NCBI RefSeq assembly: GCF_015832195.1
Contig: NC_052017.1
Location: forward strand, 53,394,652 to 53,458,651
Direction of reading: 5' to 3'
Length of the DNA stretch: 64,000 bases
Source of the DNA: Motacilla alba alba
Lineage: Eukaryota; Chordata; Aves; Passeriformes; Motacillidae
Shown: positions 40,376 to 52,665 of the stretch, piece after piece
How positions within the stretch are numbered: position 1 is the stretch's first letter
Layout of the letters: each line of letters opens with the position of its first letter
The notes under the pieces: model-generated
The model's input: the letters and a program-made list of their open reading frames with translations, nothing else
The model's database searches: none
What the model was told of the DNA's origin: nothing
Program-made: the position numbers and the translations under genes

Positions 40376-41869
40376 CAAGATAACTTATTAGTAACTCTGA
40401 TTGCTAATTAACATTACTAACCTGTAACTTAAATGCTCACAGTGTAGGCTAAAGAAAGATTTTTAAAAATAGGCTGCCAAATAGCTCCAAATGTTTACTC
40501 CCCCTTCTGACTTCTCCTGCTAGTCTCTTTCTACCTTACATTTCATTCTTTTATTTACCCAGTTCATTGTCATTCCCTTGTCTTGAGAAGTTCTTTCTGC
40601 AGAGTAAGAACTGCTGTTTCTCATGATTTAATACGCCACAGCTGCGGGCTCAGGAGTGCAGGTACAAATCCTCGTATGTCATCAGCGCTACTGACTTGGG
40701 CATTGAGTTTGTAGCAAAGGTGGAATAAAGCACACTAGCTTCATCCTAGCATGATTGAAAGGTCAGAGTACACTAAAATCCTGTGAAGTTAGATGGGATA
40801 TTTTAACAGTTAATTGCACCAAGCTGCCTATTTTCCATCTCCTGTGTTGGAGGCCCTTAGAAGTATATAATATGAACTTACACCTTAGTCATAACAGTGG
40901 TACGTCTGGTACATTAATGTGTAATTAGACAGCTTATATATAGCTTATCCAGAAGTTTGCAGCTACAAAGAGAGAGTAGTACAATTTCCGTGTGCTTTGT
41001 TTTGGCTGTGATACTTCCCTGGTAGCATAGTTAGCCAAATTCAATTTACTAATTCAGTGGAAAACTGACTGAGGTACCCTTAATCCATTGTATTTTCTCC
41101 TGGATCAATGAGCTGGGTGAGTTTGGAGTGCAGTTAGATGAGCATCAGAGCTGGTAAGAGTGAGGGACTGAACAGTCAGGGAAAGGTCTTGGAAGCAGTA
41201 TAGGTGGGAGCAGAAGTGAGCCCTTTCTGGAAGCTGTAAGCTCTCAGAGGTGCTCAGCTTGTATTACCTTACTATCCACTTAAACCCAGAGTCATGGGCG
41301 ATGTGACTGCTGAAAGTTTTTCTTTCCTTTGGTGATGGTGTGGTATGTGCAACACAAATCAGAAAGCAAGCAAAAAGGTGGTGTGAATCAGCTCTTGGGC
41401 AATCAAGATCTTAAGCTGCTGCAATTCTTTCTGCTGGGGGTCTGCCCGTGACCTCTACAACAGAGGGCTGTGCTAATGATCTTGATTTCATATTTGCAGT
41501 AGACTGGGAATATGCACTCCAAACTTACCCTTATGTCAGCGTGTGGTGAGTTATTAAGGCCTTCTGGCTCAGTCCTGATCCTGGGTATAACAATACAGGT
41601 ATATCTGAGTATACAGCCATGACAAGCCTGTGAAAGCAAAGGTTTCTTGCTCTGACTGCAAAATGAGCACCGCAAAGCATTCAGGTGGTTTCAGTCTTCA
41701 AGATCCAGGTGAAACATTGGCAGACTGCTTCTCTACAAGGGAGAGAAAAAAACCCCAAAGCTTCCAAAGCAAAGCTAACATTGCATAGCATCTGTCAGGG
41801 GGCAGCCATAGCAGATCCTTAAGAGACTGGAAGGGGAATTTGCTGGCCAGGAACTGGTGCCATCATCCC
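40376..41869. other. Intergenic, no gene seen
   Basis: Mostly AT-rich. A tRNA B-box-like GGTACAAATCC at about 40659 has no A-box or cloverleaf around it. Confidence 0.6.
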
Positions 41870-41885
41870 GGGGGGGGGGGGGGGG
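41870..41885 (+). repeat. G16 homopolymer
   Basis: Sixteen consecutive G, then TGGGTGTGAGTGGG. This can form a G-quadruplex and is also a likely site of sequencing or assembly error. Confidence 0.9.
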
Positions 41886-42784
41886 TGGGTGTGAGTGGGC
41901 CATGCTTAGGGAGGATGGGAAGCTGAATTCATACCAGATTGTCTGGCAGGTTCATAATGATAAGAGATATGAGGCCATGCCAGGACATTGGCCAGCTCAG
42001 TGCCAGGGCAGGACTGTGGGAAGCTGGATGTCAGCGCTCCTGAGACAGGGACTGATGGCCCTGGCTGGGCTGAAATGGGCTTGTAGGCAGGGGCAGGGAT
42101 AGTAGGGTCTGTTGGTGCTGTTGGGACATTAACTATACTGGTCTGCACAAGTCCACATCCTTGAGAAAATAACTCCCAAATCAAACTGATAAACCCTGAC
42201 AACGTTGTCAGAATTTTTCTCCCTTGAAGGAAGAAAGTCCAGTGACGCCTGAACCCCATCTGCCATCTTGCCAACTCAGGATGGTCCATCCTTGCTCCAC
42301 CTGCACCTCCCAAGACAGCTACGAGTTTTCAAAACTGTTTGTTGCTCAGAAATTGCAGCAAAGTAACTTTAAAACTGGTTCTTCAGTTTTCTGAGATACA
42401 TGTTACTTACCAAGTAATTAATTGCAAGGTATCAGAGTAATTGTCATCAGTGTGGAACCTAATTTTCTCCTATGTAGTCATCTATGTTGGTTGCATGTAT
42501 TAGAGTTGTCATGCTTTAAATGTCATCACCATTTTAACATCTATAGAAGTCTGTAGAATTAATGATGAGAGAGATTCTTACTGTAAATGTATTGGAAATG
42601 GCAGTGTTCAGTTACCTGTAAATGTTAAAACATTGTCTACTGAGAGCTGACAAAGACAATCAGTAGATGCATGCTTTGGTTTGTCAGACGTTCAGCCCCT
42701 GAAGACCTGTTTCAGCTCACTTTCTGTTCATGTGAATGTTATTCATGGTGCCAAGAGGAGCCATCTGGCCCAAGATTACAGTGA
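41886..42784. other. GC-richer unidentified segment, then AT-rich
   Basis: 41886-42320 is GC-richer than its surroundings and holds a 135-codon minus-strand frame (42313-41906) with a Pro/Thr/Ala-rich middle. It may be decayed mobile DNA; I do not recognise it. From 42320 the sequence is ordinary AT-rich. Confidence 0.5.
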
Positions 42785-42789
42785 CTTCT

Positions 42790-43410
42790 TGTCCTGGTTT
42801 AGGACAAATCTAGGAGAAAACCTCTGAAGTGGCCCCTCCCCCAGCCAGTTCAGGAAAATATTTCCTTGGAGAAAAGCGGAAAAAACCTGTTTATTTACCA
42901 GGCAAAGCATTCACCAGCACAAAAATAAACAATATTAAACAATAAATCCTCTTGTCGCTCCAAAGGAGATGACAAACTCCAAAAAGTCCCCTCCGTGGGC
43001 TGTAGCTTGGCTCACTCAGTCTCTTATCAGTCCCTTCTGTGCTGGAAATGACTCGGCCCAGGCCCAGCCCGGTGGGCCACAGGTGCGAGCTGCCGGTGCT
43101 GCTCTGGGTGTTCAGTCCAGAGCAGGTTTGAACAGGTCCAAGAAAAAGAAAACCCACAGTCTAAGGAACCTCTCTGTCTTAGCCAGCTAAAAACTAACTA
43201 AAAAGCAAAGGAGAGCTCTGTCCCACTGTCTGTCCGCAGACAGCACAGTGCAAGAGAAGGAATGTGGAGGAGTGAGTGCAGTTTCTAAAAACAAACTCTG
43301 TGTTTCTTCTCTCCCCTGTTGCTCTCAGAACCAGTCTTAAAGGTGCAAAATGTATTTCTAGGCTAAACAGATGAACGGGGACATGAGCATCATAAAGTCC
43401 TCCCAGGACA
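42790..43410 (-). repeat. Solo LTR of an avian ERV with 8-bp terminal inverted repeat
   Basis: A 621-bp LTR bounded by TGTCCTGG (42790) and CCAGGACA (43403-43410), a perfect 8-bp terminal inverted repeat. It is flanked on both sides by CTTCT (42785-42789 and 43411-43415). It is read on the minus strand because the poly(A) signal AATAAA lies at 42895-42890 in that direction, near the 3' end. A truncated relative in the opposite orientation lies at 23735-24165. The duplication on both sides argues for a solo LTR, so nothing nearby should be assumed to be its proviral interior. Confidence 0.88.
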
Positions 43411-43415
43411 CTTCT

Positions 43416-46400
43416 GCCCTTGGGAAGAGAGGGGGGAAACTGTAAATGCCTCAAGATCTGAGGGGGCTGCAGTCACTGGTGCTCTGGTGGGGATTGGTGT
43501 GTGAGTGCTGCAGGGCTGTGCCCGGTACTGGCCTGTTCAGACAGGTGGCAAGGAAGCTGTTGTAAAAGTTTTTGGGGAAAGATAACGGGGCAATCTGCCC
43601 TTCTGGGAAGCAAAGGCAGAGCAGATAAATGGGCTTTTTTTTCAGGAGTGCCCTGCCAAAATGCAAACAAAAAGAGTTCTAATGCTTCTGTACAACCTTC
43701 CAAGTGTCTGTTTGGATGAAAAATGTCGATTTTCCTAGAGCTAAGTAATTTACGTACTTTCATGTAAATTGTTCTATTGTTTTAGATTGTACTGGGTAGC
43801 GGAGAGTAGCCATCAGCCTGTATAATTCAGAACCAGTGCAGATTTCTTTGAGTCATTTCCAGCAGTTACAGACTGTCTTGACAGGATAATTTATGTCTGA
43901 ATTTTATCCATTTCATATCATAACTTGCAGCTCACTACTGAACTGGACTCTTCCACTATATCTGAAAGGAACCCAGACCCCTCTTGAATTCAAAATCTGA
44001 ATATGTATCTGTCTTCTTTTACATTCCAGAAAGATGCTTCCACTAATTATCTTATTTGTCCTTTATGTAAAACCTCTCAAAGTAGCTAGTGAAGATAGTG
44101 CATCTGCCACTGAAGACTTAGTATGAGTGATTGAGTTTTAGACTTGGACAATAAAGACGGCACTACAGCAAAAATCCCCAAATGTCTTTAGAAAGCAAAC
44201 ACAGAAAGGTCACTAAACAAAATTCATTAATGAGCTCCAACACATATGCAAAGAAATATTTTTCCTAGTTTTCATTCGAGTCCCATTAATTGTTTCCTAC
44301 CATTGAAATTACTTTTAATTTTTTTTCACAAAACATGAGAAATTTTATTAATTTAAAACCCTTCTGAATCTAGGCAGGTGTACAAATATCCTATCCCCTC
44401 TACTCTTTCAACATTCCACACAACCCTGACAACAAATCTCTGTGTTTTTTCTTCCAAGAGGATGTGTAAGAAAACACTTTGAAAAAAGTTTTTAGATACT
44501 TTTTTAATGGTTATTTTATGTGTGCATTTCACTTTGCTGCAGGCAATGGCAGAAAAAAAAATCAATCCATATTTTTGTGGAATGAAAAGATGAAAAAGAA
44601 AAAAACCTCTTCCAAAATAATTAGCTGTGTGGTATAAGGAATGGAATCATCAAAAATACTTGACTTTTTCTCCTGCTGCTGCTGCTGCTGCTACTACTGC
44701 TGCTGCGTAGCCCTTAAAATACCCAGGTGCATTAAGAAAATAGTTAGGAAGGTTTATTTTGGGGTATAGGCTGCTCTTGTTATGGAGACAAGTAAATGCT
44801 AGCCTTTTTATGAAGCCTGAAACCTCCCCAGTTCTAATTTTGGAGTGAGTGCTTCAAAATGCAACTGAAACCAAAAATAGCATAGCAAGGCATTTCTGTA
44901 GACAAAGATTAAATGGGTCAAGCATTCATTCAGCAATGGTTTCAAATGCGTTTACAATAGCTACAGATGAAGAATTTTATGCATCTGTCTCCATATCTAT
45001 GGCACATTTGTGTCTACATATATAAATACAGAAATACATGTATTCACATGTATGGCAAATGTGGTTAACTTTACATCTCTTCCAAAGTGCTCTAGAAGAT
45101 GCAGAAAGGAAATATACTTGCATTTGGTTTGGTCAGAATATATTTGAAAAATAGTTTATTAAAAATATGAGGACTACTGAATGACTTAAACAAACAACCT
45201 TGCTATGAGAGTGCATTAACAGTGGGTAACTCCAGCAGGAAAGATTAATATTTCTTATAAAAAGCCTGTTGTAGAATGTTTGTTGTGCTGCCAGCAACAC
45301 TGTAGAGGAGGTGATTTTTTGGTGCCTGGCAATGATTTTTGCACAACATACTGTGTAATCATTGTCTACAATGCACTTTTTTCTACCATAAAACCTGTAG
45401 AAGGAATAATATGGCTCTCATTTTTTCTCTAGCTTCTAAGGAGAACTCTAAAATATATACCTCATGCCAGTAGTCCATAAACTCCAGTTGTGCTAAGGCA
45501 CTGTGCAATCTGAGGCTACCAAGATCAATAAAATCATTCAACCCACAAATATTTCTACAGCTATAGTTCTGTGAAAAGTTAGAGAAGCATATATATCTAT
45601 ATGTAGGAAAAAAAGAGGCTATTGTTGGTCAGAGGAACAAAACCTGCTGGATTTAGACTGGAAGAGAATGAACTGCAGAAATGTGATGTTCATGGTTTCA
45701 TGCCAGAGCAGTAGAAATTCAAGAGATGCAATATATTCAGGAAATGGATTTAAGGGGGATGGATGACTGGCTCTGGCAATTGCTAATAAGACATAGAATG
45801 TTTCCTGCCAAGGTCACTGATTTTACTCCATTTCATTATCAATTATTAAATATCTCTTCCTCTTATTATTAGTTTACAAGTTGTTTTCACATGAGGGATG
45901 CCATTTGGTGTCCTATGTGAGGTGAATTGTTGATGATGAATCAGGCTCAAAGCAGAGTGGTATCTGTCACAGAAAAATTGTTGTTACATCAGTAGTAGCT
46001 TGCACTCTGTCCTGACTCTGTCAGGAGTCTCAAGAGGAAGTACAAGGCCTAGGTAGGGGTATAGAGCTTGATTACTTTTTTTTCCTCTCTTGTTATATGT
46101 GTTATACTGCATCAGTGAGAAAGATGGGTCTAGATTTTTCTGCCAATCTGATACTTTTCACATGCAATAAATTTCTTCTGAGCATGGGAGCAGGGAGTGT
46201 AGTAGGTGGTCAGCAGCTGGCTCTTTACTCAGCCATGCTTATATCTAGGACCACCTTACCTTATGAATTAAGAATTATTAATTTTAATTTTTCTTCTTCA
46301 TCCCAATGACAGCTTAAATTGCAATTTAAGAGACTGAGAGACAAAGTAGGCATATAAAAAGACATATAAAAATGTTAAAAAATAATAAAGATAAAGCCTA

Positions 46401-48768
46401 AACTACTTATGTGAAAAAAAAAGAGCACGTTTCAGTTCCTTTATTTCTCACAGAATTCCTTATCTAAGGGAAATTCTCTGAGGTTCATTAACAAAAATAC
46501 AGATATTTCCAGCAAGTCAGTCCTCAAAAAAATAGTTTTCCTTCTGAACAGATATGGTATATTCTTTGTGTTGGTAAAGGAGGAAAAAAAAATGAAATAT
46601 TACTGAGATGATGTGAGCAAGCAGAAAATTCAAAGCACAATCATAAGGTCCCTCTCTAAAGGACCATATGAAATTTTGAGGAAGTGAAAAGTTATCTGCT
46701 TTTTGTGGATGTGGATGGGGTGGGGGTTTGAATATACCTGTGCTCATACATGATATTTCTGTGCTCAGCCTTTTCCTTGTTCCATTGTTCTTGCACCTTT
46801 GCCAGTGGAGCTGCTTGTGTGATTGCCGTTCAACCAGTTGTGATCATAGAGAAGTGAGTTGGCTTAAAAAGTTTGAAAATTGTGTTTCTTGAAGTTGTCC
46901 CAACTAAAATGAGATAATGAATTATAAGAAGAGATTATCTGGTGGAAGGTATTAAGAGACATTTTTCAGCCCTTGGGGGTAGGGATGAGAAAGGAGCATA
47001 ACAGACAATCCTGCTGTTTGTAGAGCACATTTGCCTATGCCAAGAGAAAATTATGGATGATCATCTTCTGAAATGTGCTGCCTAGTGGATCTGGATATGA
47101 GGATTTTGGAGAAGACTGTAAATTGCACCTGACAGTTATGTTTATAGTCTTTAATTCTGTTCTCATTGTGCTTTAAACATCAGAGGCGAAGAAAAGCAAT
47201 GACTGAAACACTGGAAAGCCTCAAGGAAAGTTACTAGGACTGACCAAAGAAAGGAGAAAATAAATACATGTTGATTATCTGGACTATACTTAAAATTTGC
47301 TTTACATAAGAGAAGGTCTTCAGGATTACATTTTTGCCCAATTAGCTGTATTACTTGCTAAACTCTCTATTTCATCAGTTTTTCCATTTTGAAGACTGCT
47401 CGGTCACCTATGCTGCACTTTCCAGCTTCTCAGTGAATGTGGCTGAGCAATGATTTTGCTTCCTCAGTCATGTGTCCTACAGTGGCATACTGAAGGGTCC
47501 TGAAGGATAAGGGTGGTCATGAAGGGTCCTTAGGTCTCAGGAGCCAGGAACCACATGCTTTAGGCATGTGCATTGCAGGGTCTACTGCATTACCCAGCCA
47601 CAGGATTTATCACCAGACAGCCCCTGAAGATGCAAGCCCAGAGAAGAGAGATGGCTCTAAGCTTGGTTTGGTTTAGCCTTGTAGAATGTCTGGCTTGCAC
47701 AGTGCTTTGTAGCAGGACATGTCTTCTTCTCTTTAGAGGGGTGTTTTCTGAGAGAAATAAGTCTCATTGCCAAACACAAGAAACCTTCATCTAACAGATT
47801 TAAATGGGTATTAAGTCCAGACTTTTCTGGATTCCTCTAACCCATTTTATGGAACAGGTGCTGCAGTGAGCCTCAGAGCTTCTTTGAAAGCAGATGAGCA
47901 TTTGAAAAAAGAGGAAAGCTTTGGGAAAAAAGTCCAAATCCTTTACACTTCTGGAATCAACACTCCATCAGGGAAGCAACAAAGCTACTTAAGGTAAACC
48001 TATACTCTTGTACATTTGCACATCTCCCCCACTTTAAATAGGCTGCTTGATGATAATAGCAAACACAAATAGCCTTAAGCCAGTGACAGATTTTATTAAT
48101 GAGTGAAAACTTGTATTTATTTATCTCCTGTGTTCAAAAATAGCCTATTTTATTGTGTAATACCAGAACCACAAGAATAGAATTTCTAATACAGTACTTC
48201 ATAACCAGTATCTACAGGGATGCTATTTTCCTCTACCCCTTCCTTTTAATCACTTTTCCAGTGCAAGAGGAATGGAGTGCTTTTTTTGGCTAGAGATTTT
48301 CTTCATCCTAAATTATAATAATATATCTGCTGATAGTGATAGACTGCTTTCTTTTAAAGAGAGTACCTCTCCACAGTAAGGAACAGTTTTACAGAAAGTC
48401 AAGACCTATATATGTGTTGTGCTGGGAAAAGCTTTGAAGGCATTTATTATAATTTCAATGCACTCCTGAAAAGTTAACTTCTCTGAAAAATTTAGGAGAT
48501 AGATTTGTGAAAGGAAGGATGTGAGAGCAACACTGGTCCTTTCTGGTATGACTGTTTCAAGACGTCAGCGGCTGGTCTTGTGAATCACATTAAAATTATG
48601 AAGAACTTCAAGCACCAAAACAAATGAAATCTGGTTTCCCAGGATATGCATCTCCTGGTGGCTTTTGAGCTCAGTGATATTTCTTCCTACAGCTGGGGTT
48701 TTTAGAATTACTATTTTTAAACTTGTCCAAGTCGATTCTCTCAGGTGTTCAGTAAGGTTTTACTTACT
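43416..48768. other. Intergenic, no gene seen
   Basis: 43416-43650 is GC-richer and unidentified. The rest is AT-rich with the CTG repeat at 44673. No gene or known element recognised. Confidence 0.6.
44673..44705. repeat. (CTG)n interrupted triplet repeat
   Basis: Six CTG units, two CTA, three CTG. It is not inside any recognisable gene. Confidence 0.9.
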
Positions 48769-49093
48769 CAAGTTCATAATGTGCATAACTTTATTTGCCC
48801 AGCTAGCGTTAGTGATGCTTTGCTGCTACCTTCATAGATACATTTAGTGACATGTGTAAATTTTCACAGGATTGGACCTACCCTCAGCATTTGTAAATCA
48901 ATGCTCTTATTTTTCACTTCTTCTAGCTCATTCATCAGTAAATCTTAATATGCCCTTTATTATTTTTGAAACACAACTCAGAAGGGACTGTATCTCAACA
49001 GGAAAGGTATATACTGTTTCTTCTAAAATTAATATCTCTATTTCTGGCTTGGCAGTTGACTGCCAAAAACACAGCTGAAGATAATCTGGAGGG
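48769..49093 (+). repeat. Inverted-repeat arm A (unidentified repeat)
   Basis: About 325 bp whose reverse complement recurs at 50483-50812. The outer 85 bp (from CAAGTTCATAATGTGCATAA to TTTAGTGACAT) are identical in both arms; divergence increases towards the spacer. I do not recognise the family. An apparent open frame here (48872-49078) shares its first ~35 residues with one in arm B only because the DNA is repeated. Confidence 0.9.
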
Positions 49094-50482
49094 GAGCTTA
49101 CTTACAAGTACTTACTGCGGCCTTTTTCTCACCTGGGAGTCAGATCTACCTCTTTTTTCTCTAGGCTATTTTCATTAAACCGGTGGTTATCTATCTCCTT
49201 TATGTCAGATTTGTTTTAAACTGGCCAATCTTTTAAAGCATTGAGGTTAAAACTGTATGAAATCTAAGTAGATAAAGAAAGAAGCATGCAATCTGTTGTT
49301 TCTTTATGATACCAAGCTAACATGGCTATGTAAACATTTTAATACATCCGGCTTGCTGATATGTAATTGAACTAAACAAGAGATGCTGGCTTTGCATATA
49401 AGCACATTCATTTTTACATATTAAATAATTATGTATTAAATTAATTAATTGAGTAATAGAATTAAAACTGGAAAACCCAAATCTGCTCATAAACAATAAA
49501 TAACTATGCTGTGTGGTTCTTTGAAAATTGACATTACCTTTCCGCCCTCTAAAAACTCGGAATGATTGCATATTAAAGGATATTTAAAATTAGCCTTAAG
49601 GATATTATTCCTATTACTCCAGTAAAATAATCTTAGGCTCAATATTTCTATTTTTTAAAAAATTAACTTGTTCAGGACAGTCAGGTTTCAATTTTAGTAT
49701 GAAATTCAACCCATTTCCAGACATAGAAGTAATATGTCAAATTCTCATCTTCACCTAATATCTGGGACCACATGACTGCTTTTGATATCACACCTTTAGC
49801 CACAGCAGAGGAAAGTGTGTTGTAAATAATACAGACTTCTCAGAACCTTGATGTACAGTGAGTGTATGCTCAGCTGATACCAAGCGATTGACAGGCTTTT
49901 ATTGCAATGAATGGCTGTTCCAACACATCTTAGGAAGAGACATGGTCTGTCAGTTCTGCCTTTTCTTCTTTGGTTTTTTTTTTTGTTGTTAGGTTTTTGG
50001 TTGTTTTTGTTGTTGTTGTTGTTGTTTATTTGTTTTTGGTTTTTGTTTTGTTTTAAACAAATTAATATAGTTTTTTTTCCTTTTCAGATGTGGTCTTTAT
50101 TACATATTGCCTATTGAATAATTTCTATGAATGTATCATGACCAGTAAAGTGCTTATGTCAATGTGGATTTTGGATCCCTGCTCTTTGTGTTCCTCACTC
50201 TGGATATACAGACCCCTTGGCAAGTTTTGATCCCCAGATGAGCTGATAATTCTTATGGTCAAGTTGCTGGTGCACATGCTTGGCATTAGTTATACCCCAG
50301 ACACAAAATGGTGTTGCTCTAAGTTCTCCTTTTAGTGGTCAGTAAGGAAATTTGTTAGGGTACCTTTGGAAGAAAGGATCTTAAATGAAATGAAACAGTA
50401 GAGAGTATTTCAAAAATAAATAATGGCTCATGCTCTTGCATTTACTCCTCTCAATGTTCCACTCAATGTTTCCCTCATGTTA
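49094..50482. other. Spacer between the inverted repeats
   Basis: AT-rich sequence of 1389 bp with a T/G-rich run at 49972-50055 that includes a GTT repeat. No transposase, RT or other domain is recognisable in any frame, and no known repeat was spotted. Confidence 0.6.
49972..50055. repeat. T/G-rich simple repeat with (GTT)n core
   Basis: T-runs and five or six GTT units inside the spacer of the inverted-repeat pair. Confidence 0.9.
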
Positions 50483-50812
50483 CCCTCCAGATTATCTGCA
50501 GCACTGTTTTTGGCAGTCAACTGCTGACCTAGAAAGAGCTGTGTTAATTTTAGAAGAGACACGCTCATACTTTTCCTCTTGAGATACAGTCCCTTCTCAG
50601 TTGTTTGTGTTTCAAAAATAATAAAGGGCATATTAAGATTTACTGATGAATGAGCTAGAAAAAGTGAAAAATAAGAGCATTGATTCACAAATGCTGAGGG
50701 TAGGTCCAATCCTGTGAAGACTTACATATGTCACTAAATGTATCTATGAAGGTAGCAGCAAAGCATCACTAACGCTAGCTGGGCAAATAAAGTTATGCAC
50801 ATTATGAACTTG
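50483..50812 (-). repeat. Inverted-repeat arm B (unidentified repeat)
   Basis: About 330 bp, the reverse-complement partner of 48769-49093, with a few substitutions, a 4-bp indel (ACAAACAACTGAG versus ACAACTCAG) and a more diverged inner third. Similarity stops sharply on the outer side and after CTGGAGGG on the inner side. No target-site duplication was found around the pair (left flank TTACT, right flank CAAGA). Confidence 0.9.
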
Positions 50813-51184
50813 CAAGATCAGTCTCTTTAGATTGCACAACTAGTAACTGAAAATAGCGGCTGCTTTTCAAAGATAGCCATTTCTCTTCAGCTGCTTTCAA
50901 CCTGAATGAATTGAAAGGTAATTTTGGAGAAAGTTTCATGCTCCTCTGTTAAAGAACATATAATTGGGCTGAAAATGTAAAAAGGACGGAGGCAAAATGG
51001 TAAAAAACACCATTGTGTCTTCTTTGCAAAAAGAAATTAAAGGATCTTTGGAGTTTTGTGTTCTTTTCTTTAAGTTAATAGTTAAAAGACAAATTAATAT
51101 GTTTAGAGAATGGTAGCAAGAGTTTAAGAGGACACAAGGTGCAATAATTTTTAATTATTAAAATTAATAGCATTTATTGGAATT
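50813..51184. other. Intergenic, no gene seen
   Basis: Short AT-rich stretch between inverted-repeat arm B and the CR1 copy. Confidence 0.6.
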
Positions 51185-52665
51185 GGCTGATGTCGTTCCC
51201 AAGCCATTCTCCATGATATTTGAAAAGTCATGGCAGTAAGGGAAATCCCAGGTGACTGGAAAAGGGGAAATATTTTACCTATCTTTGAAAAGGGTAGAAA
51301 GTACGACCCTGGGAATTTCCAACCTGACAGCCTCACCTCTGTGCCTGGGAAGATCATGGAACAGACCTTCCTGGAAGCTGTGTTGAGGCACATGGAGGTC
51401 AGGAAGGTGACTCAGGACAGCCAGCACAGCTTCACCAAGGACGAGTCCTGCCTGACCAACCTAGTGGCCTTCTCCATTGGAGTGACTAATGGATCAGTAA
51501 ACAAGGGAAGGGTTACAGATGTTATTTATTTGGACTTCTATAAAGCCTTTGACACTGTCTCAATATCCTTCATCCTAAATTGGAGAGAGCTGTGTTTTAT
51601 GAGTGGACTGTTATATGGATAAGAAATTATTTGGATGGTTGCATCCAGAGAGTAGTGGTCAGTGGCTCAGATCCCAGTGGACATCAGTGACAAGTGGTGT
51701 CCTTCAGGGGGTATTGGTATTGGGACCTTTGTTATTTGATATCTTCATTAATGACATGGACAAAACGATCAAGAGCACCCTCAACAAAATTGCAGATTAC
51801 ACCAAGCTGAGTGGTGCAGCTGCCACACCTGAAGGATGGGATGCCATCCAGAGGGACCTGGGCAAGCTCAAGTGGACCCATGGAAATCTCATGAGGTTTA
51901 ACAAGACCAAGTGCAAAGTGCTGCATCTGGGTTGAGGCAACCCCTGGTATCAATACAGGCTGGGGTCTGAACAGATTGAGAGCAGCCCTGCCAAGAAGGA
52001 CCTGGGGGTATTGATGAATGAGAGGCTGGACATGACCCAGCCATGTGCACTCACAGCCCAGAGAGACAACCATAAAAAGCAGTGTGGCCAGGAGGTCAAG
52101 GCAGGTGGTTCTGCCCCTCTGCTCTGCTCTGGTGAGACCCCACTTGGAGTGTTGCATCCAGCTGTGGGGTCACTACCCCAATAAGGACATCAGCCTGTTG
52201 GAGCAAGTCCAGAGGAGGCCAATAGGCCAAGCTGATCAGAGAGATGGAACTGCTCTCCTGTGAGTAAAGGCTGAGGGGACTGGGGTTGTTCAGCCTGGAG
52301 AAGAGAAGGCTTTGGGGTGACTTAATTGCTCCCTACCAGTACTTGAAGGGAGCCAAAAAAAGATGGAGAGGTACCTTTTACAAGAGCACGTGGTGACAGG
52401 GCAAAGGAGAAATTGATTAAAATTGAAAGAGAGTAGTGTTAAATTAGATATCAGAAAGAAACTCTTTTCTGTGAGGATAGTAAGGTACTCGAACAAAGAG
52501 CCCAGAGAAGCTGTGGATGCCACATCCCTGGAATTGTACAAGTCTCAGACTGGAGGAGGTTCTGAGCAATCTGGTGTAGAAAAAGTGTCCTTCCCATGGC
52601 AAGGAATTGGAACTAGATAAACTTTAAGGTCTCTTCCAACTCAAACCATTCTATGATTCTATGAC
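51185..52665 (+). mobile_element. CR1 LINE, 5'-truncated, longer copy
   Basis: A second plus-strand CR1 copy. Frame 51230-51622 contains RT blocks ([40 protein letters not shown]). Frame 51603-51935 continues with [20 protein letters not shown] and [14 protein letters not shown]. The two frames overlap out of register, so a frameshift separates them. The catalytic block reads IADYTKL where active CR1 RTs have an Asp-Asp pair, so the second Asp is lost. The 3' UTR runs to CATTCTATGATTCTATGAC near 52665. The start at about 51185 (near TCCATGATATTTGAAAAGTC) is a normal 5' truncation. Confidence 0.93.

Noticed and set aside
40640..40690. tRNA-like B-box (GGTACAAATCC)
   Set aside because: No A-box at the right distance and no cloverleaf stems can be drawn.
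41906..43410. Provirus reading: LTR at 42790-43410 followed on the minus strand by a gag-like frame
   Set aside because: CTTCT duplications flank the LTR on both sides, and no primer-binding site is visible after its end, so it is a solo LTR.
44673..44705. CTG repeat as a coding polyglutamine or polyleucine tract
   Set aside because: No surrounding exon or open frame with recognisable protein.
48872..49078. Frame sharing ~35 residues with one at 50428-50709 (minus), as if a gene family
   Set aside because: Both lie in arms of the same DNA inverted repeat; the shared residues follow from nucleotide identity, and the frames diverge after the arm's conserved part.
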